Part shown: one piece after another, positions 45,273 through 56,645 of the stretch | Numbering within the stretch: the stretch's first letter is position 1 | Layout: each line of letters begins with the position of its first letter | Assembly: GCF_910594005.1 (NCBI RefSeq) | Contig: NC_057848.1 | Location: forward strand, 133,124,155-133,188,154 | Length of the DNA stretch: 64,000 nt | Source: Cervus elaphus | Lineage: Eukaryota; Chordata; Mammalia; Artiodactyla; Cervidae | Direction of reading: 5' to 3' | Position numbers and translations under genes: made by a program | The notes under the pieces: model-generated | What the model was told of the DNA's origin: nothing | Databases searched by the model: none | The model's input: the letters and a program-made list of their open reading frames with translations, nothing else

Positions 45273-48200
45273 ATGGCAAAAGGGACATATATATCAATAA
45301 TTACTTTAAATGTAAATGGATTAAATGCTCCAGCCAAAAGACACAGACTGGCTGAATGGATACAAAACCAAGACCCATATATATGCTGTCTACAAGAAAC
45401 CCACTTCAGACCTCAAGACACATATAGACTGAAAGTGAGAGGATGGAAAAAATACATTCCATGCAAATGGCAAGCAAAAGAAAGCTGGAGTAGCAATCCT
45501 CATATCAGACAAAATAGACTTTAAAATAAGGGAGATTACAAGAGATAAGGAAGGACACTACATAATGATCAATGCATCAATCCAAGAGGAAGACATAACA
45601 ATTGTAAATATCTATACATCCAACATAGGAGCACCTCAATGCATAGTACAAACACTATAGACATAAAAGGAGAAATTGACAGTAACACAATAATAGTAAG
45701 AGACTTTAAAACCCCACTCACACCAATGCAGAGATCATCAAAACAGAAAATTAATAAGGAAACACAAATCTTAAACAATGCATTAGATGAGACAGATCTC
45801 ATTGATATCTTCAGTACATTCCACCCAAATGCAGAAGAATACACTTTCTTCTCAAGTGCACATGAAACATTCTCCAAGATAGCACATCTTGGGTCACATA
45901 TCAAGCCTCAGTAAATTTAAGAAAATAGAAATTGTACCAAGCATCTTCTCTGACTACAACACTATGAGTCTATATATCAATTACAAGAAAAAAAAAACTG
46001 TAAGAAACACAAGCACATGGAGAGTAAACAACATGTTTCTAAATAACCAACAGGTTACTGAAGAAATCAAAAGGGAAATAAAAAAAATTTCTAGAAACAA
46101 ATGACAATGAACACACAACTCAAAACCTATCAGTCAGTCAGTCAGTCAGTCAGTTCAGTCACTTAGTCGTGTCTGACTCTTTGCGACCCCATGAATCACA
46201 GCACGCCAGGCCTCCCGGTCCATCACAAACTCCCGGAGTTTACTCAAACTCATGCCCATCGAGTCGGTGATGCCATCCATCCATCTCATCCTCTGTCGTC
46301 CCCTTCTCCTCCTGCCCCCAATCCCTCCCAGCATCAGGGTCTTTTCCAATGAGTCAACTCCGCATGAGGTGGCCAAAGTACTGGAGTTTCAGCTTCAGCA
46401 TCAGTCCTTCCAATGAACACCCAGGACTGATCTGCTTTAGGATGGACTGGTTGGATCTCCTTGCAGTCCAGGGGACTCTCAAGAGTCTTCTCCAACACCA
46501 CAGTTCAAAAGCATCAATTTTTTGGCACTCAGCTTTCTTCACAGTCCAGCTCTCACATCCATATATGACCACTGGAAAAACCATAGCCTTGACTAGACGG
46601 ACCTTTGTTGGCAAAGTAATGTCTCTGCTTTTTAATATGCTATCTAGGTTGGTCATAACTCTCCTTCCAAGGAGTAAGCGTCTTTTAATTTCAGGGCTGC
46701 AATCACCATCTGCAGTGATTTTGGAGCCCAAAAGGATGCAGCAAAAGCAGTTCTAAGAGGGAAGTTTATAGCAATACAATCCTACCTCAAGAAACAAGAA
46801 AAACATTGAATAGAGAACCTAACTTTACACCTAAAGCAACTGGGAAAATAAGAAGAAAAAAATTAGTAGAAGGAAAGAAATCATAAAGATCTGAGCAGAA
46901 ATAGAAGAAAAAGAAATGAAAGAAACAATAGTAAAGATTAATAAAACTAAAAGCTGATTCTTTGAGAAGAAAACAAAATTCACAAACCCTTAGCCAGACT
47001 CATCAAGAAAAAAAAGAGAGAAGAATCAAATCAACAAAATTAGAAATGAAAAAGGAGAGGTTACAACAGGCAATGCAGAAATACAAAGGATTATAAGAGA
47101 CTATAACGAAAAACTACATGGCAATAAAATAGATAACCTGAAAGAAATGGATATATTCTTAGAAAAGTTCACTCTTCCAAGACTGAACCAGGAAGATAGA
47201 AATTATGAACAACCCAATTACAAGCACTGAAATTGAAGCTGTGATCAAAAATCTCCCAAAAAACAAAAGCCCAGGACCAGATGGCTTCACAGGAGAATTC
47301 TATCAGACATTTAGAGAAGAGCTAATGCCTATCCTTCTAAAACTCTTTCCAAAAATTGCAGAGGAAGGCACACTTCCAAACTCATTCTCCAAGGCCACCA
47401 TCACCCTGATACCAAAACCAGACAAAGACAACACACAAGAAAGAAAACTACAGGCCAATATACTGATGAACATAGATGCAAAAATCCTCAACAAAATTTT
47501 AGCAAATAGAATTCAGCAACACATCAAAAAGCTCATACACCATGATCAAGTTGGGTTTATTCCAGGGATGCAAGGATTCTTCAATATATGGAAATAAATC
47601 AATGTGATACACCATATCAACAAATTGAAAGGTAAAAACCGTATGATCATCTCAATAGATGCACAAAAAGCCTTTGACAAAATCCAGCACCTATTTATGA
47701 TTAAAACTCTTCAAAAAATGGGCATAGAAGGAACCTACCTCAACATAGTAAAGGCCATATATGATAAACCCACAGCAAACATTATTCTCAATGGTGAAAA
47801 ACTAAAATTATCCCCCCTAAGATCAGGAATATGACAAGGCTGTCCACTTTCACCACTATCATTCAACATAGTTCTGGAAGTCCTAGCCTCAGCAATCAGA
47901 GAAGAAAAAGAAATAAATTGAATCCAGTTCATAAAAGAAGTAAAGCTCTCACTGTTTGCAGATGACATGATACTGTACATAGAAAACCCTAAAGACAGTA
48001 TCAGAAAATTACTAGAGCTAATCAGTGAGTTTAGCAAAGTTGCAGGATACAAAATCAATACACAGAATACACTTGTGTTTCTATATACTAACAATGACAA
48101 ATCAGAGAGAGCAATGAAGAAATCAATCCCTTTCACCATTGCAACAAAAAGAATTAAATATCTAGGAATAGACTTACCTAAGGAGACAAAAGAACTGTAC

Positions 48201-49660
48201 ACCGAAAATTATAAGATACTAATGAAAGAAACCAAAGATGACATAAACAGATGGAGAGATATTCCATGTTCCTGGGTAGGAAGAATCAATATTGTGAGAA
48301 TGATTATACTACCAAACACGATCTACAGATTTAATGCAATCCTTATCAAATTTCCAATGGCATTTTTAACAGAACTAGAACAAAAAATTTTACAATTCAT
48401 ATGGAAACACAAAAGATCCCAAATAGCCAAAGCAGTCTTGAGAAAGAAGAATGGAATTGGAGGAATCAAGCTTCCTGACTTCAGGTTATACTACAAAGCT
48501 ACAGTTATCAAGACAGTATGGCACTGGCACAAAAACAGAAATATAGACCAATGGAACAAGATAAAAAGCCCAGAAATAAACCCATGCACCTACAAGTACC
48601 TTATTTTTGACAGAGGAGGCAATAATATATAATGGGGCAAAGAACAGCCTCTTCAATAAATGGTGCTGGGAAAACTGGACAACTACATGTAAAAGAAGGA
48701 AATTAGAACATTTTGTAACACCATACACAAAGATAAACTCAAAATGAATTAAAGACCTAAATGTAAGACCAGAAACTATAAAACTCTTAGAGGAAAACAT
48801 AGGCAGAACACTCGATGACATAAATCAAAGAAAGATCCTCTATGACCCACCTCCTAGAGTAATGGAAATAAAAACAAAAGTAAAAAAGTCAGACCTGATT
48901 TAACTTAAAAGATTTTGAACAACAAAGGAAACTATAAGCAAGGTGAAAAGACAGCCCTCAGAATGGGAGAAAATAATCACAAATGAAACAACTGACAAAG
49001 GATTAATTTCCAAAATATACAAGGATCTCATACAGCTCAATACCAGAAAATCAAATAACCCAAACAAAAAGTGGGGAAAAGACCTAAACAGACATGTCTC
49101 CACAGAAGACATACAGATGGCTAACAAACAAATGAAAGGATGCTCAACATCACTCATTATTAGAGAAATGCAAATCAAAACCACAATGAGGTACCCTTAC
49201 ACGCCAGTCAGAATGGCTGCTATCCAAAAGTCTACAAGCAATAAATGCTGGAGAGGGTGTGGAGAAAAGGGAACCCTCTTACACTGTTGGTGGGAATGCA
49301 AACTAGTGCAGCCACTATGGAGAAGAGTGTGGAGATTCCTTAAAAAAATGGAAAATAGAACTGCCATATGACCCAGCAATCCCACTCCTGGGCATACACA
49401 CTGAGGAAACCAGAACTGAAAGAGAGACATGTACCCCAATGTTCATCACAGCACTGTTTATAATAGCCAGGACATGGAAGCAACCTAGATGCCCATCAGC
49501 AGACGAATGGATAAGAAAGCTGTGGTACATATACACAATGGAATATTACTCAGCCATTAAAAAGAATACATTTGAATCGGTTCTAATGAGGTAGATGAAA
49601 CTGGAGCCATACAGAGTGAAGTAAGCCAGAAAGAAAAACACCAATACAGTGTACTAATGG
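45273..49660 (+). pseudogene. L1 ORF2 remnant (endonuclease/reverse transcriptase)
   Basis: The ATG at 45,273 begins an endonuclease-like N-terminus (GTYISIITLNVNGLNAP with the conserved N, then LQETHF with the conserved E). A frameshift near 45,465 follows. At 45,948-45,965 the SDH motif reads SDYNTM, so the catalytic His is lost. BovB interrupts the linker at 46,131-46,730. RT resumes at 47,205 (SPGPDGFTGEFYQ), with SIDAQKAFDKIQH near 47,655, a stop at about 47,833 in SGI*QGCPLSPL, another near 47,918, and an intact FADD at about 47,955-47,966. The cysteine-containing C-terminus (KCWRGCGEKGTLLHCWWEC) is at about 49,245-49,300. Multiple lesions rule out a functional protein. Confidence 0.9.
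46131..46730 (-). mobile_element. BovB LINE 3' end inside L1 ORF2
   Basis: Minus-strand coding BovB C-terminus that is open for 125 codons (FGSKITADGDC-like start near 46,731, VVIYGCESWTVKK, LLRVPWTARRSNQS, LKLQYFGHLMRS). The 3' end carries a (CAGT)n-type tail at 46,131-46,155. A one-base loss near 46,360 shifts the last 73 codons. L1 ORF2 sequence resumes at GGATGCAGCAAAAGCAG. The duplication is imperfect (CAAAA on both sides). It is the best preserved BovB in the window. Confidence 0.94.
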
Positions 49661-50040
49661 ATATATATGGAATTTAGAAAGATGGTAATGATAACCCTAT
49701 ATGTGAAACAGCGAAAGAGACACAGATGTATAGAACAGTCTTTTGAACTCTGTGGGAGAAGGGGAAGGTGAGATGATCTGAGAAAATAACATTGAAACAT
49801 GTATATTATCAATTGTGAAACAGACCACCAGCCCAGGTTGGATGCATGAAACAAGTGCTCAGGGCTGGTGCACTGGGATGACCCAGAGGGATGGGATGGG
49901 GAGGGAGGTGGGAGGGGGGCTCAGTATGGGGAACACATGTAAATCCATGGCTGATTCATATCAATGTATGGCAAAAACCACTACAATATTGTAAAGTAAT
50001 TAGCCTCCAACTAATATAACTAAATGAAAAAAAAATTTTT
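49661..50040 (+). other. L1_BT 3' UTR with altered poly(A) signal
   Basis: Contains the G-rich block at about 49,895-49,920 and ATGTAAATCCATGGCTGATT. The sister copies at 20,990-21,005 and 62,590-62,605 read CTAATAAAAATAAATG at the 3' end; here the equivalent reads CTAATATAACTAAATG, with no AATAAA. Confidence 0.75.
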
Positions 50041-50044
50041 TTAA

Positions 50045-50945
50045 GACAAAAAAAGATGCTCAACATTGCTCATTATTAGAGAAATGCAAATCAAAACTAC
50101 AATGATATATCACCTCACACTGGTCAGAATGGCCCTCATCAAAAAGTCTACAAACAATAAATGCTGGAAAGGGTGTGGAGAAAAGGGAGCACTCTTGCAC
50201 TGTTGATGGGAATGTAAATTGATACAGCCAGTATGGAAGACGGTATGGAGATTCCTTTAAAAACTAGGAATAAGACCACCATATGACCCAGCAATCCCAC
50301 TTCTAGGCATATACCCTGAGGAAACCAAAGTTGAAAGAGACACATGTATTCCATTGTTCATTGAAGCACTATTTTCAATAGCTAGAACATGGAAGCAACC
50401 TAGATGTCCATTGACAGATGAATGGATAAAGAAGTAGTGGTATATATACACAATGGAATATTACTCAGCCACAAAAACAAACACATTTGAGTCAATTCTA
50501 ATGAGGTGGATGAATCTATCATACAGAGTGAAGTGAGTCAGAAAGAGAAAGATAAATACCATATTCTAACATATATATACAGAATCCAGAAAAATGGTAC
50601 TGAAGAATTTATTTACAGGGCAACAACGGAGAAACAGACATAGAGAATAGACTTATGGACAAGGGGAGAGGGGATGAGAGGTTGAAATGTATGGAAAGAG
50701 TAACATGGAAACTTACGTTACCATATGTATAATAGATAGCCAACAGGAATTTGCTGTATGGCTCAGGAAACTCAAACAGGGGCTCTGTATCAACCTAGAG
50801 GGGTGGGATGGGGAGGGAAATAGGAGGGAGTTTCAAAAGGGAGAAGATATATGTATACCTATGGCTGGTTCATGTTGAGGTTTGACAGAAAACAGCAAAG
50901 TTCTATAAAGCAATTATCCTTCAATAAAAAGTTAATTTAAAAAAA
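50045..50945 (+). mobile_element. Second L1 3' module of another subfamily
   Basis: Restarts in ORF2 at GATGCTCAACATTGCTCATT, the position equivalent to 49,139 in the first module. It repeats the C-terminal ORF2 region with a different 3' UTR (GGGCAACAACGGAGAAACAG, GTCAACAG-free end, CCTTCAATAAAAAGTTAATT), including AATAAA at 50,923-50,928. This 3' UTR type is the one seen antisense at 8768-9130. Confidence 0.85.
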
Positions 50946-51004
50946 TCCCAACAGTGTAGTGGGTATATGTGTGTTTTGATAAAATGACCTTAAAATCAAA
51001 CAAA

Positions 51005-51215
51005 TATAAAAAAATGTAACTAATAAGGACCTCCTGTATAACACAGGGAACTCTACTCAATACCCTGTAATGACCTATACGGGATAAGAATCCATAAAAG
51101 CGTGGATGTATGTATATGTATAACTGAATCACTTTCCTGTACCCTTGAAACTAATCCAACATTGTAAATCAACTATACCCCAATAAAAATTAATTAAAAG
51201 AAAAAAATAATGAGT
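51005..51215 (+). mobile_element. L1 3' UTR fragment, older subfamily
   Basis: AACTAATAAGGACCTCCTGT, CAGGGAACTCTACTCAATAC and ACATTGTAAATCAACTATAC then CAATAAAAATTAATT. Same 3' UTR type as at 6460 and 25,220. It lies just outside the TSD of the composite L1, so it is a separate, older insertion. Confidence 0.8.
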
Positions 51216-52201
51216 CATTTGTTGTCTGAAAATCTTCCATGGCCATTATATTGTGAAATCAAAACTTATAGAATATGTAGAATGCTTTGGAATAAAATTA
51301 TGAAGACAATAGAGCATCGCACTTTTAGAAAACATTTGCATCATCAATGTGCTAGTTGGCACAGAGGATATTACTATGTGAAGGAAAAAAACATGGACAT
51401 CAATCAATAACTTTTCAGCCAAGAAGTGAGTCAAAAGAATCAAACTTTCTCTAAATGTGAAAATGTTTTAGGAATGCATTAATCAATTTATTTCACTCAT
51501 GTTTCCCTTTTTATATATGAACAATTGTGACATATGATAAAATCTATATTCACATAACTCTGAAAGACCTCTTTCAGGTGGTAGTACCAATAGAAATTCC
51601 AGGTGATAAGAAAGATTTATGCCATAGTTTAAATAGCAGTATTTTACTGTTACATAAAGTTATGGCATATCTGGCGATCAATGGCATTGCAGCATGGATG
51701 AAATATAGTAGGATAACCGACACAGAGCACAACCAGTGGCCATAACAACAAATAGACATTAGATCTCTTTACAAGGTTACCAGAAAAGCTGAAAATAAAT
51801 CCAATTTAACAAAAATGAAATGCAACTCAGAATAGACATGTTTGCCTTTAATTTGAGGCTGGTTCTTTTAAAATGAAATAAAACTTTTCAAAAAACATTG
51901 GAGTCAATAAGGTTTATCCTAAGAGGTGTTTATAGAATATTACGCTACTATTTTTTTCACTGCTGATGTTTTTCCAGTCACACAAGCACCTTGAAGAGAT
52001 TTTTACCCAGTGTTATGCAAGGACACTTGTTACTATGGGCAACTTGTTGCCCCCCCTCCAAAAAAAAATCGTGTTGCCATATCCTGAAGTACTGTGTTGA
52101 TTCACATGCATTAACCTTGAAAGTATTTTCTATAAACTGTTTTCAGTATCCTTGTTCATAAGGAAAGATTTTGTGCTTGGAGAACATAGTTTAAAACAAC
52201 A
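51216..52201. other. No recognisable feature
   Basis: AT-rich unique sequence. Short open frames only. Confidence 0.4.
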
Positions 52202-52214
52202 CATAATGTAACCT

Positions 52215-52387
52215 TAAGTGAAGTGTTAGTAGATCACTCGAGTCTGACTTTTTTGCTACCCCATGGACTGTAGCCCACCAGGCTCCTCTGTCCAGGGGAT
52301 TCTTCAGGCAGGAATCGATCCAGGGATCAAACCCAGGGTCTCCTGCATTGGAGGCAGATTCTTTACCACTGAGCTACCTGGGAAGCT
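52215..52387 (-). mobile_element. Bov-tA SINE with internal deletion
   Basis: Reversed Bov-tA: GTAGCCCACCAGGCTCCTCT, then an abrupt jump from TTCAGGCAGGAATC to GATCCAGGGATCAAACCC, missing about 40 bp of the body, then CCACTGAGCTACCTGGGAAG. CATAATGTAACCT (52,202-52,214) and CATAATGTAATCT (52,388-52,400) form the TSD. Confidence 0.93.
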
Positions 52388-52400
52388 CATAATGTAATCT

Positions 52401-52793
52401 AGTAGATCTAAATTATAATATGTCCCAAGTTAACATTCCTGGGACACACTGTTTCTCCTCTATGTTGGGTATTCTAAATATTAACCAAAATAACTGAGAC
52501 ACAGGATATATTAAGAGAAAAATTTTAAAGACATTTTTGAGCAATTATATAGCCAGGCAGTATATTAAGAATGTTTCACAAACTGTCTCACTTTAAACAT
52601 CACAGTTCCCTAGGAAATGCATGATTATACTAGTTTTAGTTGAGGAAACTTAGACTTTTGTGAATTATTTTTCACAAAATCTCCAGGGTGGTAAAAGTCA
52701 GAGCTGGACTTCACTGCAAGACAAGTTCAATTCCAGGTCTGGGAACCTTAGCTGCCAGGGAGTTCCACCTCACATTTTAGAACCCAGCATCTA
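52401..52793. other. Unique sequence with a weak antisense MIR
   Basis: 52,550-52,730 (AGCCAGGCAGTATATTAAGA, GTTGAGGAAACTTAGACTTT, AGTCAGAGCTGGACTTCACT) follows a diverged antisense MIR order. The remainder is unrecognised. Confidence 0.4.
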
Positions 52794-52807
52794 GTTTCTT
52801 GCTGAAT

Positions 52808-52997
52808 TTGTTGATGATGTTCATTCAGTTTCTCAGTCATGTCCAATTCTTTGCAACCTCATGGACTTCAGCATTCCAGGCTTCCCTGTCTTTCACTATC
52901 TCCCAGAGTTTGCTCAAATCCATGTCCATTGAATTGATGATGCTGTCAAACCATCTCATCCTCTGCCGCCCCCTTCTCCTTTTGCCTTCAATCTTTT
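52808..52997 (-). mobile_element. BovB LINE 3' end, 190 bp, 14-bp TSD
   Basis: Very short BovB 3' end (TCAGTTTCTCAGTCATGTCC to CCCCCTTCTCCTTTTGCCTT). GTTTCTTGCTGAAT (52,794-52,807) and GTTTCTTGTTGAAT (52,998-53,011) bracket it, so the truncation happened at insertion. Confidence 0.94.
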
Positions 52998-53011
52998 GTT
53001 TCTTGTTGAAT

Positions 53012-55176
53012 AGCTCTCAGTAAACTATTATTGCTTTTAATATAGTTAAACTTTCAACTTTTAGCAAAGGTGACTATCAAAAAATGATAACCTTGTGACT
53101 CTTCTGCATGACTTATCACTTAATACTCCTACATAACATCCCCTGTGATGCATTGTTTCCTGAGACTGGAACCAAGGGAAAAAAAGAATGGCTTCTTTCA
53201 AAGAATTTAAAGCCTATTATCTCAACATACACATTTATCCATTTCCTTACTCATCAGATATTTCCCTATTATTGCTTACATTTTTCTCTACATAAACCCT
53301 TTCAAGTACACTTGGAATAGGCAAGAAGTAAACAAGTAGTAAGTTCAACAGCTTTCTTTCTAGATATTGACAAGCCCAGTCAATATACTAAGGAGCCCAC
53401 AGTAAATCTGAAAGTGATAAGCTTGCAAAACAACACTTAGAGTGACTGTGGAAAAGTTAAACTTCCACTTGCCAGAATTCTCCCACTCTAGATTCTTTTT
53501 CCAACTGCCCAAAATTTCGACCTTCACAAGATCAAGGATTTAGCCCAGATGCTCAATCTAGCATCAGGTAGATCCTGGGAACTTTTTCTATGGTTCTTGA
53601 CAGCCCAAAACATTTGCAAGTGCTCTGCATGTTTTCTGCCTGACATTCTTAACTACTATTCAACCAATACAAGTGTTCTTATTGAGAATCTTCTAAGTGG
53701 CCCACTCTGGGCTATTGCCTGGCTTTATAGAGATGAATGACACACACCCCTATCTGGAGAAGTTCACAGTTTGAATAGATAAATATATAAAAATAAAGTT
53801 ATGTTTATAAGAGATCATATTTTGTATCTGATTGTTTTTTCTTTGATTTAAAATTTTTGATTCCTCAAGGCTGAAACTGAATGGAGTTTCAAAACCCATC
53901 ATCACAATAAACCCAAACTCAACTTCACTGAAGCCTTTGTTTCATTTGTCAGGGCACTGGTTCCTCTTTCACTGAGTGTGAACACCATCAGGGCAAATGA
54001 GATTGATCTTTTACAAATCACAACTTCTGTGTAAGAATTAATGACTTTGGGAAGTGGCTCAGAGCATATGACATTATGAGTCATCTTAGGTCCAAACTGA
54101 CTTCGATTTTTCATCTTCCCATTTTGCAGCCATCTCTCGAACTGCCTGACAGGCTGAAGCTCTCCTGCATCTGAGGTTCCCTCTTTAGAAGCTTCTTCTT
54201 TTAATGAAAGAAAGGAGGTATATTTGGTTGCATAGAAGCTGATTCATTAGAAGCACAACACAATATGACTGCTATAGGACATAGGGCAGTGCTGACTAAG
54301 AACACAGTGGGTCTCATTCTGATTCCAGCCCCAAGATGATCTTGGTTCTCTCTGGTTGAAAGTCCTCATGGAAGCCTGAGTGCTAGTTTCTGGCACATTT
54401 CTACCAGAGGAGCCCAGTCTATCTAGATCTCATTTGTCAGTGGTAAAGCCATATAAATGATAGTACCAAGGTGATGTGCCTGGAAAGGATAAAGAATTAA
54501 AAAAAAACAGCACTTAAAATATTTGCAAAGCAGCCCCCAATACCCAAACACCCTCACCTGCTTGTTTTCTCTTTCCGAAGCTTAATTTATTGGCTCTTCT
54601 GAGAAAGGAAACCACACTTGCCCAGTGTAAGCCTATATAACAACCCCAGCCATTAGCTGCTCCTCCTTCTGCCCTTCTGGCATTTCACAGCCCTCATTGA
54701 TCCTCTTTATTCTCCCTGTTCATATCTAATTTTCCAATTACACAGAGTACAACAACGTCCTTGAGAAAGGAAAAGCAAACCAACCCAAGCAACCTTCCTT
54801 GAAATAGTTTCTTAAAATATTCACCTCTAATACCTATTAGTTATTTCCAAGACAAGATATTCAAAATGAGTCCCTTGGGGGTGGTTCTGAATGCTATGTG
54901 CATTTATTTTTATGAGTACTCAAACCCCAATAAAAATTGTGTCATCTGGTGTCACTCTTTGGGTCTAATTTGCATGCAAACCTCAGGAAGCCCTGAGGTG
55001 TTTAGGCAGGCCCTGGGGCTCCATGAGTGGAGGAATTTCTTGATCCCAAAGGAAGGACTGTGTGTAAAATTTTGGAACTTATGGTTTACCACCACCACCC
55101 CCAACACACACACACACTCCAATCCTAGAAGCAGACAGCCAAGGAATACCACCTGCTTCAAATTATGCAGCCAGAT
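53012..55176. other. Long unique stretch without recognisable feature
   Basis: No repeat recognised. Minor open frames (70 codons minus at 53,902-54,114; 113 codons plus at 54,866-55,207, which runs into BovB) lack motifs. A (CA)n-like run lies at about 55,103-55,118. Confidence 0.4.
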
Positions 55177-55188
55177 GGGGAGTAAAGA

Positions 55189-55499
55189 TCAAACCAGCCC
55201 ATCCTAAAGGAAATCAGTCCTGAATATTCATTGGAAGGGTTGATGCTGAAGCTGAAACTCCAATACTTTGGCCATCTGATGTGAAGAACTGACTTCTTGG
55301 AAAAGACCCTGATGCTGGGAAAGATTGAAGTCAGGAGGAGAAAAGGATGACAGAGGATGAGTTGGTTGGATGGCATCACTGACTCGATGAACATGAGTTC
55401 GAGCAAGCTCCAAGGTTGGTGAAGGACAGGGAAGCCTGGCATGCTGCAGTCCATGGGGTTGCAAAGAGTCGGACACAACTGAGTGACTGAACTGAACTG
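55189..55499 (+). mobile_element. BovB LINE 3' end with 12-bp TSD
   Basis: CCATCCTAAAGGAAATCAGT to CTGAGTGACTGAACTGAACT on the plus strand, frameshifted. GGGGAGTAAAGA (55,177-55,188) and GGGGAGCAAAGA (55,500-55,511) bracket it. Minus-strand open frames of 130 codons here are antisense artefacts. Confidence 0.94.
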
Positions 55500-55585
55500 G
55501 GGGAGCAAAGAGAACTGAACTTGAGCCTTCCCTAGTGCAATCTCCAAGAACATGAATAAATCCCAAAGAATAACTGGGTGAGATA

Positions 55586-55808
55586 GTAAGTAGAAGTGAA
55601 AGTGTTAGTTGCTCAGTCATATCTGACTCTTTGTGACCCTATGGACTGTAGTCCACCAGTCTCCTCTGTCTGTGGAATTCTCCAGGCAAGAATACTGGAG
55701 TGGGTTGCCATGCCCTTCTCCAGGGGATCTTCCCAACCCAGGGATTGAACCCAGGTCTCCTGAATTACAGGTGGATTCTTTACTGTTTGAGCCACCAGGG
55801 AAGCCCAA
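55586..55808 (-). mobile_element. Bov-tA SINE
   Basis: Reversed full Bov-tA (GAAGTGAAAGTGTTAGTTGC tail side, GGGATTGAACCCAGGTCTCC box B side, GCCACCAGGGAAGCC head). GTGAGATA occurs at 55,578-55,585 and 55,809-55,816. Confidence 0.94.
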
Positions 55809-55816
55809 GTGAGATA

Positions 55817-56233
55817 AGGGAAGGGGAAAAAAGCTAATTGGAAGATGATGCATCTTACCAGCAGAGATGACCTAAGGGAGAGGTAAGCAGTTGGCTCTGG
55901 TCAGTGGGTGGATACCTGGCAAGCAAAGGGCTTGAGTGCTCAGGAACCAAACTATAAGTGAGGAAGTAAAAGAATTCCTAGCAGTGTTTGTGACCCCGTA
56001 GATAGATCTGAGAGCTCAAGGTTGCTGGTTTTCCTGCTTTGAAAATCCTAGCTTATCCATCATTCCATAAACACACTTGCATATTTCATATGTGTGTCTC
56101 TTGGCTGGAATATCCTTCAGACTACAGTCTGAATCCTACCAGCCTTCCTCAGCCTACCTTTCCTAAGACCATTCCAATCCACTGGGATCACTCAGTCTTC
56201 TGAGCTTCTTTTATTGTATTTTGCTTTTACTAT
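55817..56233. other. No recognisable feature
   Basis: Unique sequence between two SINEs. Confidence 0.4.
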
Positions 56234-56241
56234 TGTCTTTT

Positions 56242-56460
56242 GGCTTCCCAGGTGGCTCAAGTAAAGAATCAGTCTACCAACGCAGGAGCCCCAGGAGACA
56301 TGGGTTTGATCCCTGGGTTGGGAAGATCCCCTGGAGGAGGAAATGGCAAACCACTATAATTTCAGGTGTTCTTGCCTAGGAAATTCCATGGACAAAGGAG
56401 CCTGACAGACTACAGTCCATGAGGTCACAAAGAATTGGACTTGACTGAGGATGCACGCAC
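56242..56460 (+). mobile_element. Bov-tA SINE with small insertions
   Basis: GGCTTCCCAGGTGGCTCAAG head, GGGTTTGATCCCTGGGTTGG box B, body with extra bases near 56,290-56,300 and 56,355-56,365. TGTCTTTT at 56,234-56,241 and 56,461-56,468 is the TSD. Confidence 0.92.
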
Positions 56461-56499
56461 TGTCTTTTATTGTATTGTCATTTGCTTTTTTCATATAAA

Positions 56500-56645
56500 T
56501 GTCTCATCTTTCAAAACAACTTAGAAGCTCCTTGAAGACAGCAGAATCAGGCTGGGGTGCCCTGTATTTTTTTCCTATTTATCTCCCCATAGCACTCAGC
56601 ACAGCGTATAGTAGATACTCAATAAATGCAAGTTGAAGAGATGTG
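56500..56645 (+). mobile_element. L2 LINE 3' end
   Basis: TTAGAAGCTCCTTGAAGACA, GCACTCAGCACAGCGTATAG and TACTCAATAAATGCAAGTTG follow the L2 3' terminus. Confidence 0.8.

Larger units (their letters stand above)
40881..50945 (+). mobile_element. Composite near full-length L1 with two 3' ends
   Basis: A full L1 layout: long 5' UTR (40,881-44,333), ORF1 remnant, ORF2 remnant, 3' UTR to about 50,040, then a second, different L1 3' module to 50,945. TCCCAACAGT occurs at 40,871-40,880 and again at 50,946-50,955, immediately outside both ends. The whole 10 kb, minus the later BovB insertion at 46,131-46,730, therefore looks like one retrotransposition event. It starts GGGGAGAACAAGATGG, as expected for an intact 5' end. 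It is inactive because both ORFs are broken. Subfamily identity (L1_BT) is from memory of the consensus. Confidence 0.85.

Noticed and set aside
47735..48202. 155-codon minus-strand open frame
   Set aside because: Antisense of the L1 reverse-transcriptase region. Similar antisense frames recur at 32,107-32,394.
47967..48632. 221-codon plus-strand frame as a live reverse transcriptase
   Set aside because: It is a piece of L1 ORF2 flanked by in-frame stops and frameshifts and lacks the endonuclease and upstream RT motifs in one frame.
55158..55620. Overlapping 130-codon minus-strand frames
   Set aside because: Antisense BovB fused to unique sequence. No independent coding evidence.
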